Assembly: GCF_000787575.1 (NCBI RefSeq) | Contig: NW_012236516.1 | Location: forward strand, 484,979-548,978 | From: Acytostelium subglobosum LB1 | Taxonomy: Eukaryota > Evosea > Eumycetozoa > Acytosteliales > Acytosteliaceae | Length of the DNA: 64,000 nt | Reading direction: 5' to 3' | Part shown: in pieces, positions 33,501 through 45,722 of the stretch | How positions within the stretch are numbered: position 1 is the stretch's first letter | How the letters are laid out: every line of letters begins with the position of its first letter | Translations under genes and position numbers: made by a program | The notes under the pieces: generated by a model | The model's database searches: none | Seen by the model: only the letters and a program-made list of their open reading frames with translations | Told to the model about the DNA's origin: nothing

Positions 33501-36500
33501 AATTGGCGATCTGGGTATAGTGTAAGCGTCTTTGGGAATCCGAATGGCTCTTTCTCATATTCATCTTGATTATTATATACATTGAATGAGCCAGTGACAG
33601 TGTTGCCCAGAGGGTCCACAGCCTGTGCCACAACATCATGGGTCGAGTCTGGAATGGCAAAGTGACAAGGAGGCGTCACCATATCGGTATTCGTCATGAA
33701 TGAGCATATGTGTGAGTCATTCATCGTGAGTGACACATTGACGTTGTTGATCTTGGACATAGTTGGCACGTGATACAGGTGAGCAATGATGCCTTGAGGG
33801 ATGCCTGGCACGTCAATCATCCATTTAGGATTGTTGTTGATGTACGACGCCAACTCAAACTTGAACTGGTATGGGCCGTCAAGGATGTATCGCTCGAATT
33901 CATCGGACTTGATGAGTGAGCGTGATGGGTCCATGTACTTTGCCACAACTCGGACTTGGTTGCCAATGTAGAACTCATTGGCATCTAGTGATATTGGAAC
34001 CAATGCCATTCCATTATCGTCAGTTGTAATGTTGAACTCTTTGTGGACTCGTACGTATCGTGGGCGACGACAGCGTTCGTTGTCGCGGCATGTCTTGTTG
34101 GCACTTTCTTTCTTTCGACCAAACCAGTCTGCGCCAGTTGAGTACGTCACCGTTACAATCTGACCGGGTTGTACCAAGCCAAGGTAGTTGGAAGTCTTGA
34201 CCTTGAGATTGAGTATGTGAGGCTCATCATCATTCTTGCTGGCCAAGATGAACTCATCGTCAGAGGTGAGCGTGACAATGCCTGTCGGTACTCTTGGGTC
34301 GCTGACAATGATATGTGTGCCGCCACCCGACTCTGATTCCCTCCATTCTCTATTATTGAATAAAGATCCATCGTCCTCTTCATCATCGTCATCATCGTCA
34401 CCTCCATCAGCTGATGGAAGTGGGGAGTCCCCAACAACATCAGGTTGTTGTGGGTCGGTCTCTGGTGCGTATGAATTGACATTGAGAGTGTATCGATCGG
34501 GTCTGACGTCACTGGGTACAGCCAAACTCACATTGAATGAGTTATAGACGGGGTCCAACAACACGTCCTGTTTGAACATGTTAAAGCCATCTGATGTGGT
34601 CCAACCAATCTCCACGGTGTGTGTCTTGAGTCGTTGCTGCTCCTGACTGATTGTGATTGGGTACTTGATGTAGGCCTTGAGATGGATGGTATCGCCTGGT
34701 TTGTAGAATCCACGATCAGTTACAATCTGGTATTTGGGCGATGATGGCTTTGAGTATTCGTGCCAATCTTGATCATAGTATCTGCCTCTGTATTCAGCCA
34801 AGTGAACAAACAGCCTACTTTTGCCATCATGCTTTGAAACATATTCAACGGCGATAGCGTACACTGATGAGTCAACGGAGAAGTGGACGACTCCGCGAGC
34901 ATCCGTCTTGCCCTGACTATGGTAGTTCACCTTCTGAGATATCGTGCGGTCGTGTCTTCTCTTGATCCCATCCACACTTGTATAGAGGTGAACGGTTAAA
35001 TCCGCCATGTTGTCGCCTTTTGTAACGTTGGTGACCCAAACCACCTTGTTTGGACCAAAGCTAAGTAGGGTCACTCCAACGTCGGACTCTTGTACCAACT
35101 TGATCTGTCTTTTACCCTTGCATGCATAATCATATATGGTTGGCTCTGCCATCACATAGGCGCCACTCTCCTGCCACAGTAGTGTAGAGTTGAGCTCTGT
35201 TACCTTGGGCAGATTGTCTTGGATCTGGGGCAGCGTGACATTCTCGAGCGGGCTTCCAAGACTAGGTAGCACCTTGTATTTGGAAATGCTTCTGAGCGCT
35301 GCCAACAAGTTGGACATGGTGACGGGATAGCCAAACAATGCCATCTCACTCTCGTTGTACTCTGTATTGTAGGACATCCTACACATCTTGAACTTGGTGT
35401 TCTTGTCCAATCTGTTCTGGCTAATCGCAGAGAGTTGTGATTGATTGTATGCTGGGAGGAGAATCAGTGATTGAGAGTGATGTGTTGTGACGTATGAGCT
35501 GCCTGCATCCACTTTGATTAAGACATTATGGTCCATCAATGGCAGGTCCCATCCATCAAACATTGGCTGCACAGGCTTAATCATCAACTCATATACCGAG
35601 TCTGGTTCAAACAATGCTTCAACCTGTAATGTAGAGTGTAGTGTTAGTGTATGTTGGATGAATGGCAGCATCTAATGAGGGAAGGAATACATACCAAGAT
35701 TTGAGTGCTGCCTTGAATTGAGATATTGAAGTCCAGGGAAGGTGAGATGCTCATTGATTCCTTGAGGACATTGATCAGTTGCTCTGGTGTGAATGGTCCA
35801 TGAGGTAGACCATGAGGTATACTCAACACCAATGTGTTGGAATTTAATCTAATGATATTGGTACTAAGTTTGATTGAGTGTTAGATTGATTGAGTGAGTG
35901 AACGATGGCCTGTTTACATACTATGAACGAATTTGGAATGGATGTAATCCCATCAGCTCTACAGAGGTTGATGAATGGGTTGGTCCAGTGCTCGGATGCA
36001 ACACAGTGTTCTTGGGAAGAACGAGTTTGTATTTCTGGCCAACGGCTAACCTATTGCCAAAGGCAATGCAGAATGAGTGCCCCGCACGGCCGTATGAGTT
36101 TACGTCTGGGTTGCGTCTAAATCCTGGTCTATTGATCATTGTATCATTACACATGAATATGTTGAATTGGATGCTCGCGCCATTTGAATCGAATGCCTTT
36201 AGATTGGTCTTCAACGTATCCAGTTGTACCGGGCAGCTGAGCACCACCTGGACGATGGCATCGGGTGGCACCTCGGGTATGAAATTCTGTCTTCCGCCAG
36301 AAGTGTCCGTGTCATCAAAGAGACTCCAGATGTAGCTCTTAAGCCAACTCCACATCATCTTGACGCTGGTCTTGAACATGCCCATCTTGGTGGTCAACTC
36401 CTCAATGTCGGGCTGTTCGTCAAAGTAACTATCGGTGATCTTTGATGACCTAAACGGATCCCACCAGTTGTTGGTCATCTGATCAGTCTTTGGCGAATGG

Positions 36501-37111
36501 ACGTCATAAATGGCCATGTGGAGTGGCTGCGTCTCAAACTCGATTGGGTCTGGTATCTTGTCCAGACGTACGCCATCATACGTCACTAGCAGGGGGTCCA
36601 CGTAGAATGAGCATCGGAGGTTGTTGGGCCAGCCATCCAGGACTTCGAAGCGCACAATGGAGCTGGTCACCCATCGGAAGTGGCCTGCCACTGGCTGCTC
36701 GGAATTGCAGAAAAGATGAAGGTAACTGTTTGTAACATTGTTATCGAATGTCTCGGTGCCCAGTGCTATTACAGGTCGACTGAATATCACTGTTATCGGA
36801 TAATCAAGTCTGTCCATCGAGGCATATATTCGGCGATTGGTATCCAAGAATTGACTCAATATTGACTTGACATGTAATGTTATTGATGATTCAGATTGTT
36901 TGCTATAATCTATATCATATATTATCTCTTCTATTTTATTATTATTATTATTATAATTATGATTGTTATTATTACTTGGTGACCATTTTGATCCAACTAA
37001 CTTTGAACCTAATTGGCATAAATTATCATAAGATTGACGTATTATCCATGGATTGCTAACAACATATGCGTACAAAAACATAACCAATAAGATTCTAACT
37101 ATTCGTCTCAT
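30533..37111 (-). CDS. Secreted alpha-2-macroglobulin family protein, bacterial-type, thioester-less
   Basis: Exons 37111-35922, 35863-35695 and 35623-30533 fit in phase and give 2,149 aa. I start at 37111 because MRRIVRILLVMFLYAYVVS is a clear signal peptide; an upstream in-frame ATG would bury it. The macroglobulin-domain signature DRGFYKPGDTIHLKAYIKY matches the bacterial-type A2M_N family. LGKTIIKDGQTVVTLELPDDLTTFEIRAIA matches the central A2M domain, and the helical thioester-ester domain follows. Where A2M proteins carry GCGEQ this one reads EINCVQMIERA (about 32070-32100), so the internal thioester is probably absent. An Asp run (GGDDDDDDEEDD) sits near the first third. It likely acts as an extracellular protease trap or adhesion factor. 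Confidence 0.88.
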
Positions 37112-37489
37112 ATTTATATCTCTATTCTCTATCTCTATCTCTATGTCTATCTCTATGTCTATGATTAAATGACTAATAAGTTTTGAACTCAACAACAAAG
37201 TGATTGCGGATGACCCAAAATGAATGAAGAGCCAAACACAACACTCTTCTCGATCTTGCGAACATCTCATTTTCCCTCATTTGGAAATTCGCGACGAATC
37301 TGACAAGACCGTTGCGCGGTGCACTCTAGAGCGAGAGGTTCTCGCGCGAGTCAGTTGAAGTCACAACCTGATTCATCAATAATGAGATAACTAATAACAA
37401 ACAAAGAGATAATTAATCAACAATCAATCAATCTCAATCCAATCGACATGGGCGAGATAGATACATGCATAATGTACAACGATGTGAGT
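37112..37489. other. Intergenic promoter region of the A2M gene
   Basis: It contains an (ATCTCT)n/(ATGTCT)n tract just upstream of the A2M start and a GC-richer patch with CTCTAGAGCGAGAGG and TCGCGCGAG near 37325-37350. No gene is seen. Confidence 0.45.
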
Positions 37490-39955
37490 TTATTCAGGAT
37501 GCTCTTCGCGTCTTGCATTACTCAGTTGCTCAAGTAACAGTCGTACTTCGTAGTCGTCAATGAGGTAGAACTGATCCTTGGTTGTTCGTTTTCCAACGGA
37601 TACTGTATAGACACTTGGTACAGTGTTGGCACCCTCCTTCGAGACAATCTGCATCACCTCCTTGTTGAGTGAATTGGGATCGCCTACCACCAGCAAGAAG
37701 TCAAGTCCACACTCCAATGCCTGCACTTGAGCACGTTCATCATCTCCTACAACAATCTGAAGATCATCCTCTCGCTGTTGTTGTTGTTGTTGTTGTTGCT
37801 GCTGTTGTTTCTGCTGGATGACACTACGTATCAGTGCAGACGAGGAGGTACTATGGAGTGGACGTACGCCTATTGACTTGTCTCGCCTGACGATCACCTC
37901 GAATGGTAGGTTGTCAAGATTTAGGTGTAGCTCTCGTGCTTGGATCTGACCGTACACTGGATCAGCGTTACCATAGTGCCAAGTCAACAATGTTTCATTC
38001 TCCTCGATATAGGAGCCAGGCGTGCGAAGGACGTAGTAGTTGATGATGCGACGCACTTTGTCCTTCCAAGATGCATCCAATGATGGTCCTGTCTGCTCCC
38101 ACTCTGTGGCGCCGGCACTCCTAATGAACGAGCCATACTCTGCAGACAGTCCAACATTTGGTAGTCCATCGAACCATTGACCCAGCGTCTTCTTGTCTCG
38201 ACTGCTCAGGAGCAATACATGGTTGGCTGGATCCTTGGACAACTCTCCGAGTACTTGCAACAGATCCTTTGAAGGTGCTGCATTGGCTGGGAAGGTGGAC
38301 AGTGGCACCAATGCACCATCATACGCCAGGACAAGGAGACGATTGGTGCTTGATCGGTAGGACTCGATCACACTCTCGATGTTCAGTCTGGGAGTCGCGC
38401 TCAACTTGTCGGCATGACCACCTGCACGAATTAGTTCACGGACAAATCCATTACCCCAATGACTGGCAGTGTGGCCTAGGATAAAGTTGAAGAGCATCGA
38501 ATGCTTCACCTCCTTCTCATCAGGTGACATCATCAACGAGTTGTGAATGGCATCCGCCACATCCTCAGAGTTCCATGGATTGATGATCATTGCACCTGGT
38601 AATGATTGTGCAGCCTACATTGTGAATGTGATCAGGTATGTTAGTCATCGATTGATTGATTGATGCATGACGATGATACTTACACCAGTAAACTCACTAA
38701 GGATTAGTACACCCTTGTCTCCAGTCTGACAAGTGACATACTCATGGGCCACAAGGTTCATTCCATCGCGAATGGAAGTGATCAGTGCGGCATCGGCTAT
38801 ATTATACAGGGCGGTCAACTCTTTCATGTCAACTGATTTGAATAGGTAGTGGATGGGCTGGTGTCCAAGTGATCCGTACAGGCCATTGATGCGACCAACC
38901 AACTCCTCGACGTTCTGTTTGAGCTTCTGGTACTCCTCCACATCCTGGCGTGAGGGCACTGCAACCTGGATCAGCACCAACTTGTCCTTCCATTGTGGAT
39001 ACTTTTGGAATAGACACTCCATCGCCTGCAACTTGTTGGGCAGTCCCTTGATGTAGTCCAGTCGGTCGATACCAATGATGATCTTCTTGCCTTTAAAGTT
39101 CTTCTTGAGCTCTTCAATGCGCTCGTTCACCTTCTCGCACTGTAGACTAATGATGAACTTGTCTGGATCGATGCCCACAGGGAACACGCCAACCGGTACG
39201 AATCGTTCCTTGAAGTAGACTCCATTGGGCGCAGTCTCCACCCCCACAAGACGTGTGCAAGACTTTAGGAAGTAGCGGCCATAGTCATAGGTGTGGAAGC
39301 CGATCAGATCGGCATGGAGCACGCCCTTTAGGATGTCTTTGTTGCAGGGCAACACTCGGAATATCTCGCTCGTTGGGAATGGGATGTGAAGGAAGAAGCC
39401 CACGCGAGCCTCTGGCTGCTCTCTCTTTATCAGCTCTGGCAACAACATCAGATGGTAGTCATGCACCCAGATCAAGTCGTTGGGCTTGACGATCGGCAGA
39501 AGGACATTGGCAAACTCTTGGTTGGCCGCCTGGTAGGCCAGCCACAGGTTATCATCATACTCTAGGTCTAGTGGCAGATAATGGAACAACGGCCAGAGCA
39601 CAGCATTACTGAAGCCATTGTAGTAGTCATCGGACAGTTTAGGATCGAGGAATATAGGTATGCAATTATGTTGTTCCAACAACATATCGGTGACGGCCTG
39701 TTTGTCGCATTCGTCAATGTCGGTGCCAATCCATCCGACCCAAATGAATGAGTTGGATTCGAGACCGGACAATGCCGCCACCAGTCCTCCACTACTCATC
39801 TTACAAGTCCAACTGCCATCCTCTGCCTTGCTAATTGATATAGGCAGTCTATTTGACACGATCAACAATCTACCATTTAGTTGAGGTGCTTCACCATTAA
39901 GTTGAGGTGATAGTGGACATGGTGATAACCATCCAGTTGAACTATTAAGTTGCAT
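37490..39955 (-). CDS. Trehalose-6-phosphate synthase with degenerate phosphatase-like domain
   Basis: Exons 39955-38684 and 38614-37490 (70-bp... 69-bp-class intron, phase 0) give 798 aa. The N-terminal GT20 domain makes trehalose-6-phosphate from UDP-glucose and glucose-6-phosphate. Visible motifs are RLLIVSNRLPISI, FIWVGWIGTDI, the acceptor-side WVHDYHLMLLPELI, GFFLHIPFPTSEIFR, IIIGIDRLDYIKGLPNKL and LILSEFTGAAQSLPGAMIIN. The C-terminal HAD/TPP-like domain begins LLVLAYDGALVPL, where active phosphatases have DYDGTL, so the nucleophile Asp is replaced. A run of Gln (about 37770-37810) interrupts this domain. Trehalose accumulates in dictyostelid spores, so spore function is likely. Synthase activity seems intact; phosphatase activity is doubtful. 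Confidence 0.93.
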
Positions 39956-40794
39956 TATTATTAATTATTATATTATTAAATGTTATAGATAACTATTATG
40001 TTGTTATTAATTAATGTTCAAGTATTGAAGGAGTAAGTGAGTAAGTAGGACTACAAGTATTGAATGAATGAAAGAATGAAGGTTATCTTAATAGTTTAGG
40101 CGGGCGGGCGGGCTCATCTTACCCTTGCTAGTAGTAGTAGCGGATGGTATTGACCAGTCACTCATCATCATACACACACGATACGGTCAGAGACAATGAT
40201 GTTGATGATGATGATGATGAGGAGGAGAACAAGGGACGGACAATTCCTTAGATCACTCACCATTCATACCATACAATACGATATGATGCCAATCATGTTC
40301 ATAATGCTTCAAATGTTTATCCATTAATGAATCAACAATCAGTAATTGTGTCACCTTACTACTATTGACCATTAGTTGAACCAAAGGAAGAAACATCAAC
40401 AACAACCCCATCCCATTATATCTTTATGATAACGTGTTTAGAATTAGAAAGAAGAAGAGAATAATGTTTGTGTGTTTAGGTAGGTGTGAGTGTGTGTGCA
40501 TGTGTGTGTGCCTGAGTTCAATCGGATGTCAATGATGCATTAATCTGATTTGTGTAATCTTTGGACCTGTGTGTTGTTGCAAAGATAATAAAATAGGTTG
40601 GACCGATGGATGCCTCCAAAAGGCCTAAAAAGGATAAGGGTCACATGGCCCAGGGCACCCACAAAGTCCTCAAGGTGTAAGCCAAAAACAGTCACACTCC
40701 TGATTGGTTGATTATTAGATCAAGTTAGTTAAACTGACACATTATAATACATGGCGATATAATATAATAATACATAATATCCACGACCATGTGT
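39956..40794. other. Intergenic region with GC-rich triplet and a 24-codon frame
   Basis: Promoter side of the trehalose synthase gene. It contains GGCGGGCGGGCGGG near 40099, (TGATGA)n near 40201-40225 and (TGTG)n near 40490-40512. One tiny frame, 40606-40680 (+), reads MDASKRPKKDKGHMAQGTHK plus LKV; see findings. Otherwise no gene is seen. Confidence 0.5.
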
Positions 40795-43234
40795 CTATTT
40801 ACGCTTTATCTCTTTAAACTTGTGTGCATTCCTAAGCTCGATTATCTGCTCTTCGGGAATGTTAAAGTCGTCAAAGGTCACTTTGATCAATTCGCCAACG
40901 TCATAGGTTTGATGTCGAAGCATTGCTACGACCACCTCTGAATCCTTCTCATCCAATATCTTCTGCTTGTTGATCTTGAGTATTGCTAGACCAGTTTGAA
41001 ACAGTACAGTGATGCCCTCCAGCAGGAAGCAGTCGACGACACGAGTCGCCACGGGGAACGGGATGTATGAGACAAACATGCACATGAACCACGGCAGTGA
41101 AAGGATGTTGATGGGCAGACCGATCTTGTCCAGGTGCGCATTGACGTCAGGCAGATGCGTCTTGACCAAATGTGCAAAGATCTTCTGATCAATGATCGAT
41201 CCGATCATGGCCTGCACGTAGTAGTCGTGAAGGAATGCCTCGCACACGCGGCACAACACCCAAAAGGCTGCCTCCTCCTGCATGTACAACAGCATGATGC
41301 CGGCCACGACATTCATACTTTGACAGTATCCAATGGTTGGGTTGCGCCAGCTGTAGGCGGTCAGCACGCGGCGCAGCGCGTCAATGCCGTCCTCATTCTT
41401 GAAGTATGGATGGTGTGCAAATGTCCTTCGCACATCCTTCTCGATCTCCTCAGTGGCCGTGCTGGTATTGTCCTTGTTCTCTCGCAGTATCTGTTCGTAG
41501 TAGCCACGCTCCTTCTCCCACATGAAGCAAGCTCCGCTGCAGAACGACCAGATGTGTCCACGGTAGGGATCAGGCACGCCAATCTGGATGAGATGTCTGA
41601 GTCGCATGGTGATGGTCATTGATGTGTCGGAGCCGTGCTTCGCAAAGTACTTCTCCCACTTGTCCAGCTTGTACTTGAGATCATCAGGGTTGTCTGGCTT
41701 CAAGCCTGGCTCCTGGCCGAACCAACCGACACCGACCGACTCGAGCTGTAGAGGCTGTGGACGCGCCACCTGGCCCTCGATGTTGATTGGGGCGGCTGCC
41801 GGTACATTCAGCTGCCAGTACTTTAGCATGGTCTGCAGTGCCTCGTCGCAGTGAATCAACCTCACATTGACTGTCCTGTTCTGGATCGTTGTGATTTGAA
41901 TCGTGTCTGTCAATAGTGATATGCCGAGGAATGGACGTGTCTTTTGAATGGATGCAATCTTTGACAATGGGAACACTGTTGTGTACCTCTTTCCAGTGAA
42001 TGACTCCTTGTACTTGACGCAGAAGAAGTTTGCACTCAAGTACAACTCTCCCAACAATGAGTTCTTCCTTCGAACGATCCAACATGTATGAACTTGATGG
42101 GCATGTAAGTATGGCTTGTGTTGATTGATCGATCACACGCGATAACACATACCTTGTAACAACTCTTCGTTAAGGGGAAGCTTGAAGAACTTTTGGAAGT
42201 TCTTGTTGCTCTTCTCAATCTCCAAGGTCTGCTTAGTGGCCTTGAGTGTTGGACTGGTCGTGTTGGCTACGACATCATTGCCAGGCTTCTCACCGGCGAT
42301 ATAGCTTGGATCATTTGAGTTCTGATACTGCTGTTGTTGTAGCTGATGCTGTTGTTGCTGTTGATCATACAGCTCATCTATACACAGTCGCCATAGTTGT
42401 TCCAACATGTCATAGGCAACATCTCTTGATATAATATAGAATAGGAACTGTTATTACGATGATGGTTGGAGGGTCAGTGAGTGCTTGATAGTGATGTCTC
42501 TCTCTTTGTCGCCGCCAGTACTTACCCTCTTCTCTGTCTTCTCGTCTGGGCCAATACAGGCCTTGATCTTAATGGTGTTTGGTAAGAAACCAAGTGTTGT
42601 CTCTTTGTTGATTGATGTTATCTTGCTGAATGGCAGCATGATGTGTTGTGGAGGATTGGCCGAGTAGTAACACACTGATTGTTGAGTGATGTACATCTTG
42701 CCAGTCGTCAACCCATCCATCCATAATGAACAACTAAAGTCTAAATAGAATGATTGTTATTAGTACTCATTCACTCACTCACTCGGCAATGACGACCGAA
42801 CACTTACATGTGACCAACCTCTCCTCCATGTAGGCAAAGTGCTTCTTGAACTCATCAAGAGACTTCTCGTCATTCTGGTCTGCCTCATTCTCATCGGTTG
42901 ACTGTGCCATTCCAATGATTTTGGACACGACGAATTGGTCGCGTACATCCCACTCATGTTCACCAAGTCTCGGTGTAATCTCCATCTCTAGCTTGTTCCA
43001 ATGCTCTGTGATCAAGTCTAATGACTCACTGACAGCGATAACAAGTGGTGACTTTGTCTTGTAGATTATACGATATGTCAATGGATGAGAATCGCTTGCC
43101 TGCACTGCCAGACCAGCCAGTCTACCGAGCAGAGTACTACCAGACTTGCTCTTTAGCAGAGCAAAGTAGTCGCTCTCTACCACGACAAACCATAAAGGTG
43201 TTATCGCATATTGAGGTCTTGGACTAATCCACAT
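40795..43234 (-). CDS. TBC1D8/9-type Rab GTPase-activating protein (two GRAM domains plus TBC)
   Basis: Exons 43234-42808, 42740-42526, 42424-42153 and 42092-40795, about 736 aa. The opening MWISPRPQYAITPLW parallels the TBC1D9 start. Two GRAM-like domains follow (GKMYITQQSVCYYSA; LLGELYLSANFFCVKYKE). The TBC domain then shows IEKDVRRTFAHHPYF (arginine finger) and IGYCQSMN (glutamine finger), so catalysis looks possible. GRAM domains bind membranes and the TBC domain accelerates GTP hydrolysis by Rab proteins. The EF-hand C-terminus of animal TBC1D9 is absent. Exons 2 and 3 meet in frame only if one base of the GGG before the exon 2 donor (about 42526) is removed. This may be a sequencing error. 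Confidence 0.88.
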
Positions 43235-43517
43235 GTTTGTTTGTTTGTTTCTATCTTCTTATCTTGTTGTAATATATATATACTATATTTATATGTAAAC
43301 AGATAACAAGTTGTTAAATTAAATTGACTGTTTGGTTGTTGTTGTGTGTTTGTCTCGCGAAGATCTTGAAGAAGCAGGCCAAGGTTGGTTTTGACTCGAC
43401 AACACCTCACTTCACTTTGTTGTTTCAAAGTGTGTCGCGTCGTCCAATGTCTGTCAACTGACTACATCCAGGTATACAAGTTGATAAGGTTCGGTTGTTG
43501 TTGGTTTATTGATTCTA

Positions 43518-44215
43518 TTAAGCCTTTGTATCTTTACTGCTGCTGCTACCTGTATCCTTATCCTTTTCCTTATCTTTCGTCGATGTTGTAGTTGTAGATG
43601 TTGATGTAGCACTGTCCTTTTTCTCCTTCTCCTTCTCTTTCTCTTTCTCTTTCTCCTTTGCATTCTCCTTATCCTCTTTATCCTTTGCAGTCTCTTTCTT
43701 ATACTCTTTATTGTAGTATGATGATATGTTAGTGTCTCATTCATTCATTCATTCATTCATTCATTCAAACTTACCAGCGAGGAACTCTTCCATTTGCTCT
43801 ACAAACTGACCAAAGTCTATCTCCTCCAGTGCGCTAATGACATCCTTTCCTAACAATGTTGACCTGTTTGCATTCTGGCAGAAGTCATTGGCACTGCAAT
43901 GATCGCGTTCATGAATGAAGTTGAATATGTGTCAGTACTGGAATCAATCAATCAATCAATCAACCAATCTATCGATATCCAATCCAACAAGTATACTCAC
44001 CATGCAGTGACATAGTGTACCCAAACCTTGGCTGCTTTGGCGAATGCCAGCTTCGATTCATTTGCTATCTGTACATTCTCTGGTAGCTGTGGTAGGTTAC
44101 ATCATGTTAGCTACATCACTCTTCCCTTCACTTCATATAGTGTACATTATGCTTTACATACAGCAGCCTTGACAATCCTACTCAGTATAGCATTGGGGAG
44201 ATCATTCTCTGACAT
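43518..44215 (-). CDS. pole3: Histone-fold protein, DNA polymerase epsilon subunit 3 / Dpb4-like
   Basis: Four small exons, 44215-44162, 44086-44001, 43893-43775 and 43705-43518, join in phase to 148 aa. The protein starts [20 protein letters not shown], then [20 protein letters not shown], then [20 protein letters not shown]. This is the histone fold of POLE3/Dpb4/CHRAC17, which pairs with a Dpb3/POLE4-type partner in DNA polymerase epsilon and chromatin-remodelling complexes. The C-terminal tail is a Lys/Glu repeat ([14 protein letters not shown]) and then Ser/Thr-rich, as in other family members. Too short and intron-broken to show as one open frame. NF-YB is an alternative, but the [11 protein letters not shown] core fits POLE3 better. 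Confidence 0.85.
43739..43767. repeat. (TCAT)n microsatellite in a POLE3-like intron
   Basis: About seven tandem TCAT units inside the last intron of the POLE3-like gene. Confidence 0.8.
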
Positions 44216-44402
44216 TGTATTATATATCTATCTGACTGTCTATCTCTATCTCTGTTCAACAATCAATCAATCAATTTTCAAAAGTAGTTGTTGACGCGCC
44301 AAAGGTGGCTAATGATCATTCTTTTGAGAAGACATTAATATATATATACATTTATTCCAATCAAACATGGAGTTGCGAATGATCGAGTTAGCATAGCATG
44401 GC

Positions 44403-45545
44403 TTAAGGCTCCAATGATGTTATCCTGACATCGATTACCAGGTTACCATCCTTGACAAGACTATCGATCTTTTTCCAAATGTGACCAAGGTTTACAAACT
44501 GCTCCCATCCTACTCTGGTAGCGGTCGTTGTATTGGTGGTGTCGACGCATCGCCTCAGGAGCACAACACCATTGGTCTCTTGATCGACGATGCCCACCGA
44601 GAACTTGACCTCCATTGGAACCTCATGTGGGCGTCTGCTGCAAAGGAACACGGCCAGATAGTTGGAGTATTGATTGCCCTTGGGATACACCTCTAGATAC
44701 CACTCGACGCCTCCACATCTGAATGGCTCTGTTTCAATCTTGGCGCGAGTCTGTCTGGGGAAGCTCTCGATCGTACGTCTGAACCTGACATTGCTCTCGC
44801 CAGTGTCGCCATCGGTGGGTGCGTGCCCCAGTCGCAGCTGTTGCTTGATGCTCTTCAGAGTCTCCTCGAGGAAGATGACATTAAATCTCTGTCCAGTCCT
44901 CTCCACCTTCTCCTTGCAGTCCAACGTGTAACGATGCATCAGGAACAGCAACTGCAGGTCGCGCTGCTCCTTGCTGAGAGGCTGGACGTCTGCACCATCT
45001 GGATGAGCCGAAGCCAGCAACTTCTTCCCATGTGTGGCGCTAAACTCCTCCAGAGTCTGGCAGGTCTCGATCGAATCCACCATCTCTTTCATATCGTTCT
45101 CGTCAATCTTGAGACTGATCAATGATGCAATGGGCGTGTTATCATCCATGTTCTCTTGCAACAACATCATTGTGCGTAGTCTCTCGATGAGCAGTGTCAT
45201 CGATCGTTCGATGAATTCCTTCTCGGTGATGACTGGCCGCTTGACCTTGTGCTCCTCAGCCATCATGTATGTGTGCAGCTCTGCGTAGAAGTTGGTGATG
45301 TTGAGTTCGTTCTGCGCATTGGCCTGCATCTCTTTACAGTGTCGCTTGAGTCTCTGCCACAGATCCTCTTTGCTATCATTTAGATTTGGATGTTGTGTAC
45401 CCATTAACTTCTGTTCAATACTAGCTTCATCTTCAAACGTATGTTGACTATGTGCCGTAACACATCTTATACATATTAGCTCATTACATGTAGAGCACAA
45501 CAGTCTTATCTTCTCATCGCTATGTTTCTTGCAATAGTAATCCAT
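44403..45545 (-). CDS. B-box zinc finger plus MATH (TRAF-like) domain protein
   Basis: Single exon, 380 aa. The first 40 residues form a B-box (CKKHSDEKIRLLCSTC, then CIRCVTAHSQHTF). A helical, coiled-coil-prone middle follows (LKRHCKEMQANAQNELNITN; ERLRTMMLLQENMDDN). The last 140 residues resemble a MATH domain (RCGGVEWYLEVYPKGNQYS; LAVFLCSRRP; VGIVDQ; WEQFVNLGHIWK). Dictyostelids have many TRAF-type proteins with zinc fingers and MATH domains. No RING is present, so it is more likely a scaffold than a ubiquitin ligase. The start is the first ATG and sits directly before the B-box. Confidence 0.88.
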   Translation of the reverse strand: MDYYCKKHSDEKIRLLCSTCNELICIRCVTAHSQHTFEDEASIEQKLMGTQHPNLNDSKEDLWQRLKRHCKEMQANAQNELNITNFYAELHTYMMAEEHKVKRPVITEKEFIERSMTLLIERLRTMMLLQENMDDNTPIASLISLKIDENDMKEMVDSIETCQTLEEFSATHGKKLLASAHPDGADVQPLSKEQRDLQLLFLMHRYTLDCKEKVERTGQRFNVIFLEETLKSIKQQLRLGHAPTDGDTGESNVRFRRTIESFPRQTRAKIETEPFRCGGVEWYLEVYPKGNQYSNYLAVFLCSRRPHEVPMEVKFSVGIVDQETNGVVLLRRCVDTTNTTTATRVGWEQFVNLGHIWKKIDSLVKDGNLVIDVRITSLEP

Positions 45546-45722
45546 CTTCTTCTTATTATATATCTCTGTTTAAGCGAAGTCAATGTAAAGTTATGAACTA
45601 AAATTTGGAACCCTTGCCCTTGCCCTCGCCCCAACCCTTGCCCTTGAAATATTGGATTATAATACATTTAATACATTGTAGATTAATAGGTATCCATTGA
45701 ATGATACCTATCAATCAATCTA

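Noticed and set aside
43454-43744. Arg/Lys-rich minus-strand frame of 96 aa
   Set aside because: It is the wrong frame of the Lys/Glu tail exon of the POLE3-like gene.
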